DNA of 64,000 nucleotides from Engraulis encrasicolus (GCF_034702125.1 NC_085861.1:4599645-4663644), one strand, 5' to 3'. Positions 18,440 to 32,169 are shown, counted from the first letter of the stretch. Translations and numbers: made by a program. Notes: generated from the sequence alone by a model not told the origin.

Positions 18440-18815
18440 CTAGAGACAGAGGCTACCTCAGGAGTCTCTGCAAGACTAGAAAGCTGACGCCCATAATCTT
18501 AACATGTGAATGCAGTCTTTTTTGTTTTGTTTCCCAACCTTTTTTGTCTTGTGTACCCCCAAGCCTTTTCGTTGTGCCATGAGTACCCCCTAAGTCAAGT
18601 TCTATATCACTTTCACCATCCCAATGTAACTGACCTCCATATATTTCTTAAAATGTCATTTTTCCAAGTACCCCCTGCAGTGTTCTCGCGTACCCCTAGT
18701 GGTACACTTACCCCTGATTGGGAGACACTACTCTAGACAGAGGCTACCTCAGGCGTCTCTAGAAGACTAGACAGCAGACGCCCGTAATCTTAACATGTGA
18801 ATGCAGTCTTTCACC
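18440..18815. repeat. ~85-bp direct repeats bracketing a 210-bp interspersed repeat
   Basis: The segment from 'TCTAGAGACAGAGGCTACCT' (18438) to 'GCAGTCTTT' recurs at 18732-18812. Between them lies an insert starting near 'TTTCCCAACCTTTTTTGTC' and ending 'TTGGGAGACACTA', resembling a widespread fish repeat. The long flanking repeats look like a tandem duplication rather than an ordinary target duplication. Confidence 0.6.
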
Positions 18816-19052
18816 GCCACGGAACAAGACAGAGAGGCATCTTGAATTTTCCAGTCTATTGCCAAAACATGAAAGGATCAGAAGGGGGTCACTGTCTCAT
18901 TGTTAATATTCTTTGATCTACAAAATCCATTGCCCTTTAGCATCAATGCAATCTTTGAGTTGACAGTGCTATAACATTTTTTGTCATCCTTTTTGTGAGA
19001 ACTTGAAAGTTTGAAACTTTCTTTGGCTACTCTCTTCTTTGATGCCCCCACC

Positions 19053-19162
<110 letters not shown>

Positions 19163-19367
19163 AACAACAAGAACAACATTACTGTGTGATGCAACACAAC
19201 ACTGAGCCGAAACATTTCATGCATTTTTCCAAATTAATGGTCTGGTTTGTCTGGCTACCGTGGCACCGGGCATAAATTGTCCATGGATACAACAACCAGA
19301 CGGGAGACCCTGGCCTCAGAGAGAAGCAATCGTTTAAAAAAATATATATATATATATATTTTTTTTT

Positions 19368-20498
19368 GGAGATGCACAAGATCCAAGAACTGGTTCCGGA
19401 TCCGGCAGGATAATAGGATTTTTCACAGGATCCGGATCCGGCAGGATCTTATGCAGTGAATCCGGTATCCGGCAGTTACCCAAAAATCAGAATCTGGTGC
19501 ATCTCTAGCCTAGGTTTTTCAGTCAGTCGTTCACAATCCCAATTGCTGCATGGAGTGAAAGCCCTTTGGAAGCGGCCAGTGCAGGCAGTGTGGCAGTAAG
19601 CCAATGAGTCTAAAAAATAGTTTGAGCCAACGTAATAAAAAGGGCCCACGTGTGCGAGTAGGCTATGTGTTTCAAACCTTTAGTAGGATCCGGTATCCGG
19701 TTCCAGTTCCGGCAGGATCTTACAGTTTTTCTCGATTGCTTACACACAATTTTCGGAATCAATTCGCAAATTCTCAAAACTCTACACACAAATCTCCAAA
19801 CCTCACACACAACGGGCAAAACTCTTCACTACCTCTGAAAAATGCACGTCTTGTCTCAAAACAATGTACTCTCTTCTAACAAGGTAATTTTGTTCTTAAA
19901 AATGACACACACAAGCAGTAATTTTTATACACTCATATGTGAACCATTGAACACTAATATGCACATGGTAAAACTCTATACTCAACTTGACACACATTAG
20001 AAACTTATTTTCTTCAGTGTTCTACTTACTAAAGAGGGTAGCAATGTGTTTTCTCACTGCATCCACTCATGTTTTCATCAATATCACATGCAATGTGTGT
20101 CCTTATGGGGTGATGATTTCAGATTGTAAACCGGTATGAAGAGAGTTTGCCCATGTGATGAGGAAGTGAACATAGTATGGTAGTTGATTTTAGTGTTTTG
20201 AATGACAGTGTGTTCAATGCGACAACCAGGGATTTTCTTCATGAAAATTGTGTGTAATCCAGATAATTGTGTGTAGTGGTTTGAAACGAGTGTGTTTTAA
20301 AACTGAAATGTGAGTATAAAGGAGGAATTGTGCTTAGTGTTCAGTGACATTGGTTAGGGGAGTTGGGAAATGGGTGAGATGTTCTGAGAATTGTGTGTGA
20401 AGTACCAGAAATTGTGTGGAAGCAATCGAGAAAAACTGTAAGCAGTGGATCCGGTATCCGGCAGGATCCTAAAAATCAGGATACGGTGCATCTCTATT
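19368..20498. mobile_element. GAGATGCAC MITE copies built from 'GGATCCGGTATCCGGCAGGAT' units
   Basis: A complete small copy runs from GGAGATGCACAAGATCC (19368) to GGTGCATCTC (19506). A second, related part (19680-19720 and 20441-20498) ends in ACGGTGCATCTCT and is split by the TA-flanked element at 19723-20438. Internal blocks repeat the palindromic GGATCCGG-type motif. Confidence 0.6.
19723..20438. mobile_element. Non-autonomous Tc1/mariner-type element, 716 bp
   Basis: Inverted ends begin CAGTTTTTCTCGATTGCTT and continue with one mismatch for about 27 bp. TA dinucleotides flank both ends (19721-19722, 20439-20440). It interrupts the GGCAGGATCTTA|GCAGTG sequence of the surrounding MITE, whose uninterrupted relative lies at 19440-19462. 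It has no transposase frame. Confidence 0.8.
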
Positions 20499-20504
20499 GT
20501 TTAG

Positions 20505-20625
20505 GGCCTTTATACCTCGGCTCTATTTTTGACTGGAGGAGAGACAGGAAATTAGTGGGGAGAGAGAGACAGAGTGCTGGAATCGAACCCAGCGCCCTAC
20601 AGTTAGGACAGGGCAGGCCCAGAGA
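20505..20625 (-). mobile_element. SINE fragment
   Basis: Minus-strand tRNA-like remnant: GGAATCGAACCC is a reversed B box, preceded by the GGGGAGAGAGAGACAG-type body shared with other SINEs here. Boundaries are approximate. Confidence 0.5.
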
Positions 20626-21337
20626 GAAGCAATCCTGCCACATATAAAATCTCACCAGCTGCATCATCTCCTGAAACCAACTCATTCTAATGAGCTCTCT
20701 GTCTCTCTCACACACACACACACACACGCACACACACATACAAACAGTTTTGTACTTTTATTTGGATAGTCACACAGGGAAGGATTACAGATACAAACAT
20801 GTTTTGAAAAATCCTGTAGATTGGCAAGATTGATAATATACAGAATGTACGTCCAGTAGTCTCTATGGATAGATGTGACATCTCCGTCTCCAAATGGACA
20901 GGCTCCCAAATATGGCAGAAATAGAGTAGTATTTGGCCAGTCCCTTTGCACTTTTTTGCATAATCCACACACACAAATAAAAACACTTCATGTTCAGCAC
21001 AAAATGGTAATATCTCGATATGGACAAAAGACAACAAGGCTATTCCTGTTGTCCACTCTGAATCCAACCGTTTATCTATAGATACAGAGCAGCAGCAGTA
21101 GTCTATGTGCTCTCTACGCCTGTATAATGAAAGTGCTTGTAGCCTTGCATCTCCTCACAAGGATGCGTTGAGCGAGGCAATTTACATTGTTTATCTCCAT
21201 ACTGTCTGGACACTCAGACCACTACACACACAATCACTGAACTTTCTTCCATTGCTCATGCATACACTTCGCATCTCGGGGAGATACACATCCATTTCTA
21301 AAAAACTGCTCTTCTGCAGAGTTGCAAGTAGAAGAAA

Positions 21338-21600
21338 CCATGTTATATCATACTACTAGTGTTGTAATTACATTAGGGGCCTATACTACAAAGCTGGTTC
21401 AGGATAAGTTAAGGTTAAGTTAAGAGGTAAATCATGTAATAGAGGAAAGTTGAACCCATGTTATATCATACTACTAGTGTTGTAATTACATTAGGGGCCT
21501 ATACTACAAAGCTGGTTCAGGATAGGTTAAGAGGTAAATCATCTAATAGCAGAAAGTTGAAACATGTTATATCACACTACTAGTGTTGTAATTACATCAG
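21338..21600. repeat. Tandem repeat, ~125-bp unit, about two copies
   Basis: 'CATGTTATATCATACTACTA' recurs at about 21340, 21459 and 21563 (with changes), each followed by GTGTTGTAATTACAT. A MITE-like piece 'GGGGCCTATACTACAAAGCT' lies within each unit. Confidence 0.75.
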
Positions 21601-21679
21601 TAAGACTACTGCTACTTTACTTCTACTTTATACTACGCTGCTCTTGAGAGATGAGAGCAGGTTCACACTGACGTGACCA

Positions 21680-21975
21680 CCAGGCCTGGACTGGGGGAGA
21701 AATAGGGCTCGGGCACTTCTAGCATGAAGCGGCCCCTCATAAGGGAGAAATAGGGCTCGGGCACTTCTAGCATGAAGCGGCCCCTCATAATTAAAGCGGC
21801 GCAGAACTGACTCACCAGTGGGCCCAGCACCCTCGTGGGGCCCTATTTTCAGAAAAGTAAACAAATAAATAAATAAAATATTATTATTTTTAACATTTCT
21901 GAAAATAAGGGCCCACGTGGGTGCGGGGCCCACCGGGAAATGCCTGCTATGCCAGATGACCAGTCCAGCGCTGGA
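21680..21975. mobile_element. Foldback repeat, uninterrupted relative of 11337-13600
   Basis: Starts CCAGGCCTGGACTGGGGGAG and ends ATGACCAGTCCAGCGCTGG. Inner arms GTGGGCCCAGCACCC and GTGCGGGGCCCACC fold back around an AT-rich loop. A 50-bp piece is tandemly repeated at 21690-21790. Confidence 0.65.
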
Positions 21976-22210
21976 CGTGACTGAGGGAGTCTGAAGAAGA
22001 CACCATGGAGAATTTTATGCTCGAGACACCTGAAGACAGAATGTCATGCTGAGCTGAACATCAATGATGGAAAATGTCAGTGTGAATGCGCAATGGGCAC
22101 CGTGCATAAGTAGTCCATGGATGCAGCAAGCCTCCGGGACGGGGAGTAGAAATCCTGCCATAGGCCTACCTTCCAAAATCCCATCTCCTGGTACCAGCAC
22201 ATCCCGATGA

Positions 22211-22262
<52 letters not shown>

Positions 22263-22471
22263 ACACACACACACGGAAGCCGACAGGTGGGCAGAAAAGG
22301 GGGACAGTTGTCCCAGGTCCAGGCATACGTAGAGCCCGGCTTTCAGATGACTTTGTCCTGGGCCCAGCCAAAGCTGTCAGCGGCCCTGCACACACATGCA
22401 GAACACACATCAAAATTATTGAAATCACCTGGGCGCAGGTGGCGCCTGGCAGAAAAGGTACATGGCAGAGT

Positions 22472-22834
22472 AGGGCTGCACGATTATGGAAAAAATCATA
22501 ATCACGATTATTTTGGTCAAAATCATAATCACGATTATTAATCACGATTATTGATTTTTGCAGATTTTTTTGAAAATTATAACAAGATGAAATATAACCA
22601 AGAATGAATTACATACGGGAGGAGCAAACTAAAATGTAATAATTATGTAAAGGCAATAGCATGGAACTTTAGTGGACAGATTTCAGGCCAGAAACACCAG
22701 CCTGTCAGTATGTTCTGGGACTGGGTTCAAGGACGCTCTCAAAAGTAGGTCACTATTGCCACGATTAAAATCATGAGTTCGATTTTACTATGTTATCACG
22801 ATTTTGATTATTTTTCGATTAATTGTGCAGCCCA
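22472..22834. mobile_element. AGGGCTGCAC MITE, copy 1, with 10-bp flanking repeats
   Basis: Ends AGGGCTGCACGATTA / TTAATTGTGCAGCCC are inverted. Perfect direct repeats ATGGCAGAGT flank it (22462-22471, 22835-22844). The interior is rich in ATAATCGTGATTA-type palindromes. Copies 2 and 3 lie at 45354 and 50187. A 10-bp duplication is longer than the hAT norm, so the superfamily is open. Confidence 0.8.
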
Positions 22835-22930
22835 ATGGCAGAGTGTTTTCAGTTTCTGATGGCTGCCTGGGTCTCAACCCCATCATCACACCACTCTAAT
22901 CATGTTGACAGGCAGCAGGAGAGGCAACCA

Positions 22931-24640
22931 GAGGGGTTTGGACTTCAGGGAAACAGCAGGACAGCTATTTATTAGTTTCAACTGCAGTATGCTAGAAATA
23001 AGCCACTGCTTTTAAAAGCAATGTTTTTTTTTTTTTTTTTTTTTTTAAGACTAACTCCAGTCATGCAGCCATACCTGAGGTAGTGTTAATTGCAGTGGCG
23101 AGCTATAGGTGACGGAAACTGTAGACCTCTTTTATAATAATATATATTTTAGTTCACACTACATTGGTGAGGAATTAAATGCTGTGCATTATACAAGTAT
23201 CCTAGCAAGTCAGATTATAACGTGAAATCTTTGTGTGTGTGTGTGGAGAATGGGGAGGGTCAGCATTGTAATTACAGTCGGGTTTGCCAACCGTTTGTAT
23301 CTGGACCCCAACTAAAGCAACTTGACAGGCAAAAACAACTACATTATGTTCTAATGCTTGGCGTTTACTAAGTAACAATACAAGACAAATCTGGACACAC
23401 ATGTATGTGAAGAGCTACTGGGATGACAACAGTGAGTGAGTCATTGAATGACAAAGATCAGATGCATTCAGGAAGGAAGGGTTAAGGTCGACAGGCTTTC
23501 CATGAACCGCAAGTCTGCATCTTTTACTAAGTAAATTACCCAATGTAGACATCTTAAGGGGTTTGGACTTCAGGGAAACAGCAGGACAGCTATTTATTAG
23601 TTTCAACTGCAGTATGCTAGAAATAAGCTTCTGCTTTTAAAAGCAATGTTTATTTTTCATTTTTTAGACTAACTCCAGTCATGCAGCCATGGGTGTAATT
23701 TTAGGTGTGGATGGTGGGGACATGGGGTTCGTTGGAAACTAACAAAGAACCATCACATACCAAACAAAGATTAAGTACAAACAAATTACATTACCTTTAC
23801 CACATTTTCTGTGTTCTACGGCCACCTCCTAGAACTAAGTAACTTCTAATAGAACTAAAGTCAATGGGGATTTCCATGTTAACGCTCCGTGAGGCTCCAT
23901 GAGAGCCGCCATTGCTGTGGAAAGATTGGTCCATAGAGGTCTATGGGAGTGACGTAACTCTGTTATTAGATGGCTCTGGTGGGGACATGTTCATGCCACT
24001 TTTGAGGGAAACCAAGCTTGTCCCCACCACTTTTTCACAAATATCATGCAAAAATAGCATACCCGAAGAATTTCCTATAATTTCCCCACCACTTTCCAAG
24101 CCAAACCTTCACCTCTGCATGCAGCAATACCTGATGTAGTTTTAATTGCAGTGGCGAGCTATAGGTGACGACAACTGTAGACCTTTAAAAAATATATATA
24201 TATGTGTTTGAGTTGACACTACATCGGTGAGGAATGAATTGTTGTGCACTATACAAGTATCCTAGCAAGTCAGATAAATTATAACAAGAAATCAGTGTGT
24301 GTGTGTGTGGGGAGGGTCAGAGTTGCAATTACAGTCAGGTTAGCCAACCGTTTGTATCTGAACTCCAACGGTGCAGTACTAGACCAACTTGACAGGCAAA
24401 AACTGCAGTATGTCCTGCCGCTTGGCGTTTACTAAGTAACAATACAAGACAAATCTGGAAATACAAAAATGGCCTATTACTGTATGTGAAGAGCTGTTGG
24501 GATGACAACAGTGAGTCATTGGATGACAAAGATTAGATGCATTCAGGAAAGGAGGGTTAGGATCGACAGGCTTTCCATGAACCGCAAGCAAGCATCTTTT
24601 ACTATGTAACCCAATGTAGAGCAAGGCTGCATCTCTTACT
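22931..24640. repeat. Tandem duplication (~628 bp unit), second copy enlarged by an insertion
   Basis: 'GGACTTCAGGGAAACAGCAG' occurs at 22941 and 23567, and 'GCAGTGGCGAGCTATAGGTG' at about 23093 and 24150. The second unit contains an extra segment of about 430 bp (23693-24125) with GTGGGGACATG motifs. Further pieces with TTTACTAAGTAA and a GT microsatellite repeat in each unit. Confidence 0.75.
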
Positions 24641-24754
24641 ACGTAAGTAAGCCAATGTAGAGCAAGTCTGTTCCCTTCCGGCGAATAAGAAATAGTCATG
24701 AGGGCAACAGGTCATTGATTTCCAACCTAATGAGTCAAGCAGAGCGATTCCTGC

Positions 24755-24876
24755 TGAGAGAAAGAGAGAGACAGGGAGAGAGACAGAGACACAGAGAGAC
24801 AGAGAAACACAGAGAGAGAGAGAGGGGGAGAGAGGAGGGAGAGAGGGAGCCAGAGAGGGAGAGAGAGAGAGAGGGA

Positions 24877-24918
<42 letters not shown>

Positions 24919-25050
24919 GACAGAGAGAAATAGAAAGTGTGAGTGTGAGAGAGAAATAGACAGAGAGAAAGAAAGACAGAGACAGAGAGAGAGCGGGAGA
25001 GGTGGAGGGAGAGAGAGTGTGAGAGCGAGAGAGAGAGAGGGGGGGGGGGC
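24755..25050. repeat. (GA)n with a poly-G run
   Basis: Interrupted GAGA tract with a run of about 55 G around 24882-24937 and another short G run at 25040. Open frames here are low-complexity artefacts. Confidence 0.9.
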
Positions 25051-25285
25051 ATGAGAGATCAGCTTGTGAAGTGACAGTAATTCCGGATGCAGTGTTCACA
25101 TGGCTTCCTCTCCGTCCTGCTCTGCTCTGCTCTGGGTGGGGTGGGGTGGGGTGGGCATGACCCCTACTAACCCCCCCCAAAACAGGAACTGTGACACCAA
25201 TACCCTTTCCTCCAAATATGATGAGCATGTCAAAAATACACATTGGGTGGGCAAGTTTGAAACAATATATTTTAGCAATTCATAC

Positions 25286-25395
25286 TTGTTCATGTGTGTG
25301 CGTGAGTGTGGGTGTGTGTGCTTGTGTGTGTGTGTGTTTGTTTGTTCATGTGTGTTCGCTCGTGTGTTCGTGTGTGTGTGTTTGTGTGTGTGTAG
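25286..25395. repeat. (TG)n-rich tract
   Basis: Interrupted GT/TTTG repeat with GTTCG variants. Confidence 0.85.
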
Positions 25396-25399
25396 AAAG

Positions 25400-27190
25400 A
25401 TTTAGAATCTGGTCCCATCATCGGCAAGCAACAGACCTCTTCTCAACTTCTTGTGAATAAAAATAAAACACACGAGTCAAAGGTTTCTGTATTAATGCAT
25501 TGTAATTTCTTCAGAAAATTAGTATCTAACAATGATATGCTTGATTACATTCTGGTTTAAGCCCTTTTCATTAGATTTTTTTTGTTTGTTTGTTTTAAAT
25601 CAGACAATAAATGGACCCATAGTCATGGTCCAAAAACCACCCAAAGAGAGAGAGGCGTTTCTTCGTATTAAATTACAATAAAATCAAATAGGTCACTCCA
25701 ACTAATTCGAACAAAAAAACAAAAATTATTGCTCACATATATCTTACAACTTATTTTTTTCTTCTTTCCTCTTTATAAACATTATTATTATTATTATTAT
25801 AATTCCCTCATGTTCTCTGTCCATAACATTATTGCTTGCTGTCTGGTTGCAAAAGCACGTCGTCGTCTCAGGTCATTGCAGACTGGTGCCTTTTCTCTGC
25901 ACTAGTCTAGCATCCTATTACACTTTGGGCTCATAATATACATAGGTTTTTCGTTTACAAACATTCGTGTTGTGAGGATTGGCAAGCCAAGATGCTAAGC
26001 AGCCAACCACGTGAGCACATTTTTTTTTTGACCGACATCAGTTTCCATCAATCAGAGGTTGAACAGTGCGCAGCCAGCCAGGGTTGTGCAGCCAGGGATT
26101 GTTTCCAAACGGTAAACCCATGTATAAGTCCACTGTGCTTGAGTCCCTACTGCAGTATATTCTAGATGCCCTTTGGTGGTAGCTGGTTAAGGCCACTCTA
26201 TAGTATGTAATTATGTTGTCCACTCCGCTGTCTTGTCTTGTTGCGGCGGTGCGGACAGCAGCGTAGCGTTTGCCTGCCTGGCTCTTGCCCGACCTGTAGT
26301 TCCGCGCAGCTTCATGGCTCCAGAGCTCAAACACACAGAGGTCTGGTAGGAACCAGGCTAGCGTAGCGTAACGTAGCGTAGCCATGCCCCTGGAGTCTGA
26401 GCACCCCTCCATACAGAGAAGGAGTGAGGACCACAGGAGGTTGGTTTATCATGCAGCTGACCGCAGGAGGTTGTCTTAACATGCATGTTGCAGCTGGTCC
26501 AAGACTCTGAGGGCAAGTTCAAAAGGGCAAAACTGAAAAATACATCAGAATGGAGACGAAACAGGAAAAAAAGAAAGAAAGAAAAAAAAATGAAAACCTG
26601 TACAAAATTTACAACACTGGCAAGACGGAGACAGGTAAGGTCCTGGCTTCCAACGAAGGACTAGGTTAACATAAGAATTTGGTGAAAAAAAAGTATAGAA
26701 CAGGAAAAATCAAAACAAAACAAAACAAATGACTGGTCTTGGAACTGTATGGATGGATTGAGGTGCAACACTCATCAGTCGGAGCTAGTTTGCCTCCAGT
26801 CCTGGCGCTCCATAGTCCGTTCCTGAAGACTAGAAAACCTCGGATGAGAGACCGACAAAGTCCACACTTGTTACCTGAAGTGAATTACTAAAAAATCAAA
26901 AGCAGTTCAAACGCTGGACAGAATCATCAAAGTCTGGTTTCCGTAAACTCATGTAGATTAGTTTTTCTCCTTCCCCAAACAAAGCCTGGTGAGGTTTTGC
27001 GTGCACAAGCAAAAAAAAAAACCTGAATCTTTCTCAGGGTAAATTAACAGTAAACAGTCAACCAGTTCAGTTTTTTTATGCCAATGCAAATTAGTTTGCA
27101 TAAAAATAAAACAGTCATTTCTCTCTCTTTACATTAGAGACAATTGAAAAAAAAATCCCTTTTCAACGTCAGTTTCATTTGCAGTTCAGT
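25400..27190. other. Unique-looking non-coding stretch
   Basis: A/T-rich sequence without a supported exon. 26040-26110 contains a short motif (AATCAGAGGTTGAACAGTG) that recurs inverted near 53520, so that part is repetitive. The rest could be a long 3' UTR or intergenic DNA; nothing decides between them. Confidence 0.4.
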
Positions 27191-27248
27191 AGATGACATC
27201 TGCAGACATGTACTGTTCTATTCATGTACTGTTCCGCTCTCCTAATGA

Positions 27249-27877
<629 letters not shown>

Positions 27878-28029
27878 ATACAGTAGCAGCAGACCCCTCT
27901 GTAGATCAAGGGGGCCTGTGGTAGACCCAGAGGTCAGGACCACAAGAGGGTTTTGGTGGTCTACTCTACACGGCAGAGCACCGTAGGGCCCCCTGTATCT
28001 AACATCTACTCTACTCTACGTCTACACCA

Positions 28030-28500
28030 TCGATTCTCAAAGTGTGGTCCGGGGACCACTGGTGGTCCGCGACAGAGCTCAGGTGGTCCGCGAGGGGTTT
28101 TTTATTTTTCCAAAGACAAGCTAGCAGTAGGCTCCAATTGTAACATTATTACAGCAGAGCGCTGTAGACCCCTGTATCTACTCTACGTCAAACTCAAATT
28201 GACTGAGGGCCAAAATCAAAATCTGTAACGAAGTCAAGGGCCGAACTCATCATTTATTTAATAAAATGGACTAAAATTGTGCGTACGCACTTTATACTCA
28301 TAGTTAAATTCCGCACACACACATGGTAGTTTAAATATGCCTTGACATCCTGTGTTCCCATGTTCAAGTCTTGTTACACTATACATTAATGGTGCATGTG
28401 GGCCAACTGTAACACACATCTGAAATGACCTCGCAGGCCGAATAAAATGGCTCCGCGGGCCAGATTTGGCCCCCGGGCCTGAGTTTGACATCCCTGGTCT
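28030..28500. mobile_element. Two remnants of widespread fish DNA-transposon repeats
   Basis: 28030-28110 contains TTCTCAAAGTGTGGTCCGGG and GGTGGTCCGCGA repeats. 28186-28497 runs from GTCAAACTCAAATTGACTGA to GCCTGAGTTTGACATCCC, forming inverted ends. Both resemble hAT-derived repeats; flanking target duplications were not resolved. Confidence 0.5.
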
Positions 28501-29780
28501 AGACAGTCAAGTTCAACTGTACTGCGCTACAAAGGCAAAGTGCAGTAACTACACATTGTGTAAAAATTGACTTAAGACACGGGACCAAATGCCTCAATGG
28601 ATGCGCAATATTGTGCTCAAAAATCAATAATAATATTGTGGAGTTAACACGCGCATGACGACAACTGCAGTTGCAGGTGCGTGATGAGTAACCCCTCCTA
28701 GTTTCTGTTCATTTACTGAGATATTTCAATCCAGTCCGAATCGGCCATTTCTATTACCGACGTCCTGAGATAAAAATCACATTCCCCCATGTCAATACAT
28801 TAAACTAGTCCCGTCGGAATAGGGCTTTAAAATGGTCTTCATTACATCTCCTTTATCTTGTGACAAAGCCTTATGGTCCAAATGTGTCTCCGGAATTAGA
28901 GATATTGTTTTGTCAAATTTGAAGTAACTACAATATCCAACCTAATACACAGCCTTTGGAGGCATTTTTTTCAGTTTCAATACTGGCGTAGTTAGTTAGT
29001 TACTGCACTTCGCCTTTGTAGGGCAGTACAGATCCCTCGGTCTACTGTTCGTCAACAGACGAGCACTTTGGTCCCCTGTGTGTTTACTACTGTATGTGGT
29101 TGCCCGGACGCTGAAGAGAGAGTATTATGGTCTGTGTATCTAGTGCAGTGGGTCTCTGTATTGCATCTACTGTATGTGGTCGTCAACGGCACTGGAGACA
29201 AGAGTATTATGGTCTATGTATCTAGCGCTGTGGGTCTCTGTATTGGATATACTGTATATGCATGTGGTCGTCAACAGCGCTGGAGACAAGAATATTATGG
29301 GGTATGCACTGAGCTCTGTGGGCCCCTGTATCTACGAAATGTGATTACAACACCGTACAACACAGAGGATGCCACTGTATATACTGTGGCATCCTCCCTG
29401 TCTGATGTTTCACATAATACGACTGTGGATTTATATTTTTTCTTAAAAATCTACAAATATAGAACTTTAGAAGCTTGGGAATATAGTATCTATTATGTCT
29501 TACTGTTTCAATCTTCAAATACTTTAAAAATATTTATGTACTCTGGATCTAAACACACCCCACAACAGAGGTTAGTCTGTAAAATACAAACGAACGTCAG
29601 CCATTGTTGTGCTCTGGTCTGAAAATACTTGTTTTTTTTGTTTTTGGCGTTTGCCATTTTCACTGGACTTTTCCCTGAAGTATGAAAGGAGAAATAAAAA
29701 AACCCTGCTCTCCAAGAGGGATAGCTAGTGAGAAGGCACAGCGGTGTTAAGGCCTTTGATAGGCTTAGTTTTGGGAATCT
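28500..29780. other. No gene recognised; local repeats of a 'TCTGTGTATCTAGTGC' phrase
   Basis: 29090-29330 contains three imperfect copies of a ~75-bp unit (ATTATGGTCTGTGTATCTAG and ACTGTATGTGGTCGTCAAC). The remainder is unique-looking. The long plus-strand frame across this region shows no recognisable domain. Confidence 0.45.
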
Positions 29781-29789
29781 GCAAAAACA

Positions 29790-30119
29790 ACCACACACGG
29801 ACACAAACACACGCACATCGACATACACACACACACACGCGCACACCGACACACGCACGCACGCACATCGACACACACACACACACACACACGCACACGC
29901 GCACACGCACGTACACACGCGCACGTAAGCACTTCAAAGAGCTAGGGTAGTCTACAAAGCGGCACATGGATTTGTCTTGAGCAAGCATTCAACTGGTATT
30001 ACCCATCTACCAGGACTAATATATAAGACGTATTCATTAAACTGGCGTTATCCATCTACCCAGACGAGGATGCACTGGTAGGTCAGTAGACTGAGCAGAA
30101 AGCATGTTAGGCTCTGAGG

Positions 30120-30165
<46 letters not shown>
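29790..30165. repeat. CA/CG-rich array and a (TG)n tract
   Basis: 29793-29930 is ACAC with many CG steps; 30123-30165 is a GT repeat ending in GCGCGC. 29935-30110 between them is non-repetitive. Confidence 0.85.
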
Positions 30166-30171
<6 letters not shown>

Positions 30172-30617
30172 TTTGCTGGAATTAATATCAAAAAGGGGAA
30201 GGAAGAGATACAAAAATAGAGATTCCTAAGTGAGTGAATGTAGCCTAGCGGCCGGGACAGCCCTTCCATGTGTGACGACAAGACACGCCCCCAAAACTGC
30301 TGAGACGTTTCGGTCGGAGACTGAGTGAGCATGTGTAGACTGGAGAGTCTATTTGCAGCCCTGTGACGGAACACTGAACTCTGTAATCCGGAATGACATC
30401 ACGGAGCTCTTGTAATCTTAAACCCCCCCTCCCTGCAGTCATGTCGGCATGGAGGCCGGAGCTGAACTCCACAGCACAGCAACAGCACCTGAAGGGGCTC
30501 ATGGAGGCAGACAGGCAGGCAGGCAGGCCGCTAGGGACGGGGGCGAGAGGGGAGGGGAGGGAAGTGGAGATGCAAAAACCCAAAAATATCAAGACTACTG
30601 GGGCGAAACACTAACCA

Positions 30618-30760
<143 letters not shown>

Positions 30761-31256
30761 AGTGAGGCAGAAATCTAGAAAGTACAAAAGACAGAAAACT
30801 AGAGGCAGAGAGAGAGACAGAGACATGCAGAGCTAGAGGGAGACAGATACTGCTACTAAAGACAGAGGGAGGGGGCATGACTCATGTGTTGGATGCGTGT
30901 GCTGTAGTGAAACGGACCGCTGGCTATAAGCTCGGCCTGGCGAAGTGAAGCGGATCGGACCGCTGGCTGCAGAGGAAACAGATGCAGCACCAACAGCAGC
31001 CGTGCAGGCCTGACCTGACCAGACGCGATGCGACGAGAAGCCACTTAGAGGCATTCACCTAGTGTTTCACCTTTATGTATCAAAGCAACAACCTAGACTA
31101 AAACTAGAACTAGATCCAGGCTAGGTCCAGACTAAACCTAGACTAGAACCAGACCAGAGCAAGACTAGACCCAGTCCAGAACTAGACTAGAGCCAGACTA
31201 GAGAGGCTATGCACCATGACAGCTGTGGCATGCCTTTAAAAAAACTCACTAGTCAT

Positions 31257-31262
31257 TTATTA
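31257..31262 (-). promoter_or_regulatory. Candidate polyadenylation signal for plekhf2
   Basis: AATAAA on the minus strand, about 400 bases after the plekhf2 stop codon. Other signals further downstream cannot be excluded, because the human transcript has a long 3' UTR. Confidence 0.3.
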
Positions 31263-31663
31263 TGTGTTTGGGTAGAATTGGGATGGTGGGACATTGCAGG
31301 TCTGAGAGCAGTCCAGTTAAAAAAAAGAAAAAAAAAATCAAAATGGGGAGCGGTGTTTGCAAGAGCATCGTGTTGATAAATGTCATGGAATGGAGGGATT
31401 CTCGAGGGTTCAGAGTTCAGTGGGGAGAGCTCCGCGTGGACGTTAAGAGGTTGCCATGGGCTTTCAGGCTGGACGAGGCCTATGGATGGGGGCGTGGGAG
31501 GGGGGGCAAGAGTGTGTGTGAGGTGTGGTAGAGTAAAGTAAAGGACAATGAATTGAGTCGAGGTGAGACGAGGGGGGGGGAAGGTTTGAGACCGCATCTC
31601 AGATCGCTGTTATGTGGCGTCTCGCCACGTCGTGTCACGTCACGCTACATTACGAGTCTCTGC

Positions 31664-32169
31664 TCAATCGCTGCTGTCGTCATCGTCATCGTCGTCGGAC
31701 ATGTTGGAGCGGCCATAGGCGTCGAGGGACCGAGAACTCGCGTGGAGGCCGCCTCCACCGTGTGTGCCGAGCGACAGCTGCTCGAAGCAGAACTCGCAGA
31801 CGCGCACGGGCTTGGAGGACTGGCTTGGCAGCAGGAACTTCTTCTCGGAGCACGGGCCGCACACCACGAAGCCGCACTTCCTGCAGTGATGCCGGCGGCT
31901 CAGGGGCGTGAACTTGACCTTCTGGCAGCGCATGCAGAGCGTGGCCTCAGAGTCGGGCACCCAGACGGCGGCGTGCTCGCCCGTGGGCGCCTTGCCACTC
32001 TTGGCCAGCAGGTCCGTCACGCACTTTCCGATGTGGCTCATCCACTCGGACTTCTCGGTGGCCGTGGCGGCGTAGACGGCGAAGCTCTTGGTGGGCGTCT
32101 TGATGAGCCAGCCGTTGCGCAGCTCGCCCTCGTCGCCCACCGTGTCTGTCAATCAAACAATCAGTCAAT

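Noticed and set aside
26038..26412. 124-residue minus-strand frame
   Set aside because: No recognisable domain; part overlaps an interspersed repeat motif found again near 53520.
29068..29622. 184-residue plus-strand frame with hydrophobic segments
   Set aside because: It runs over an imperfect 75-bp tandem repeat and shows no homology or splice signals.
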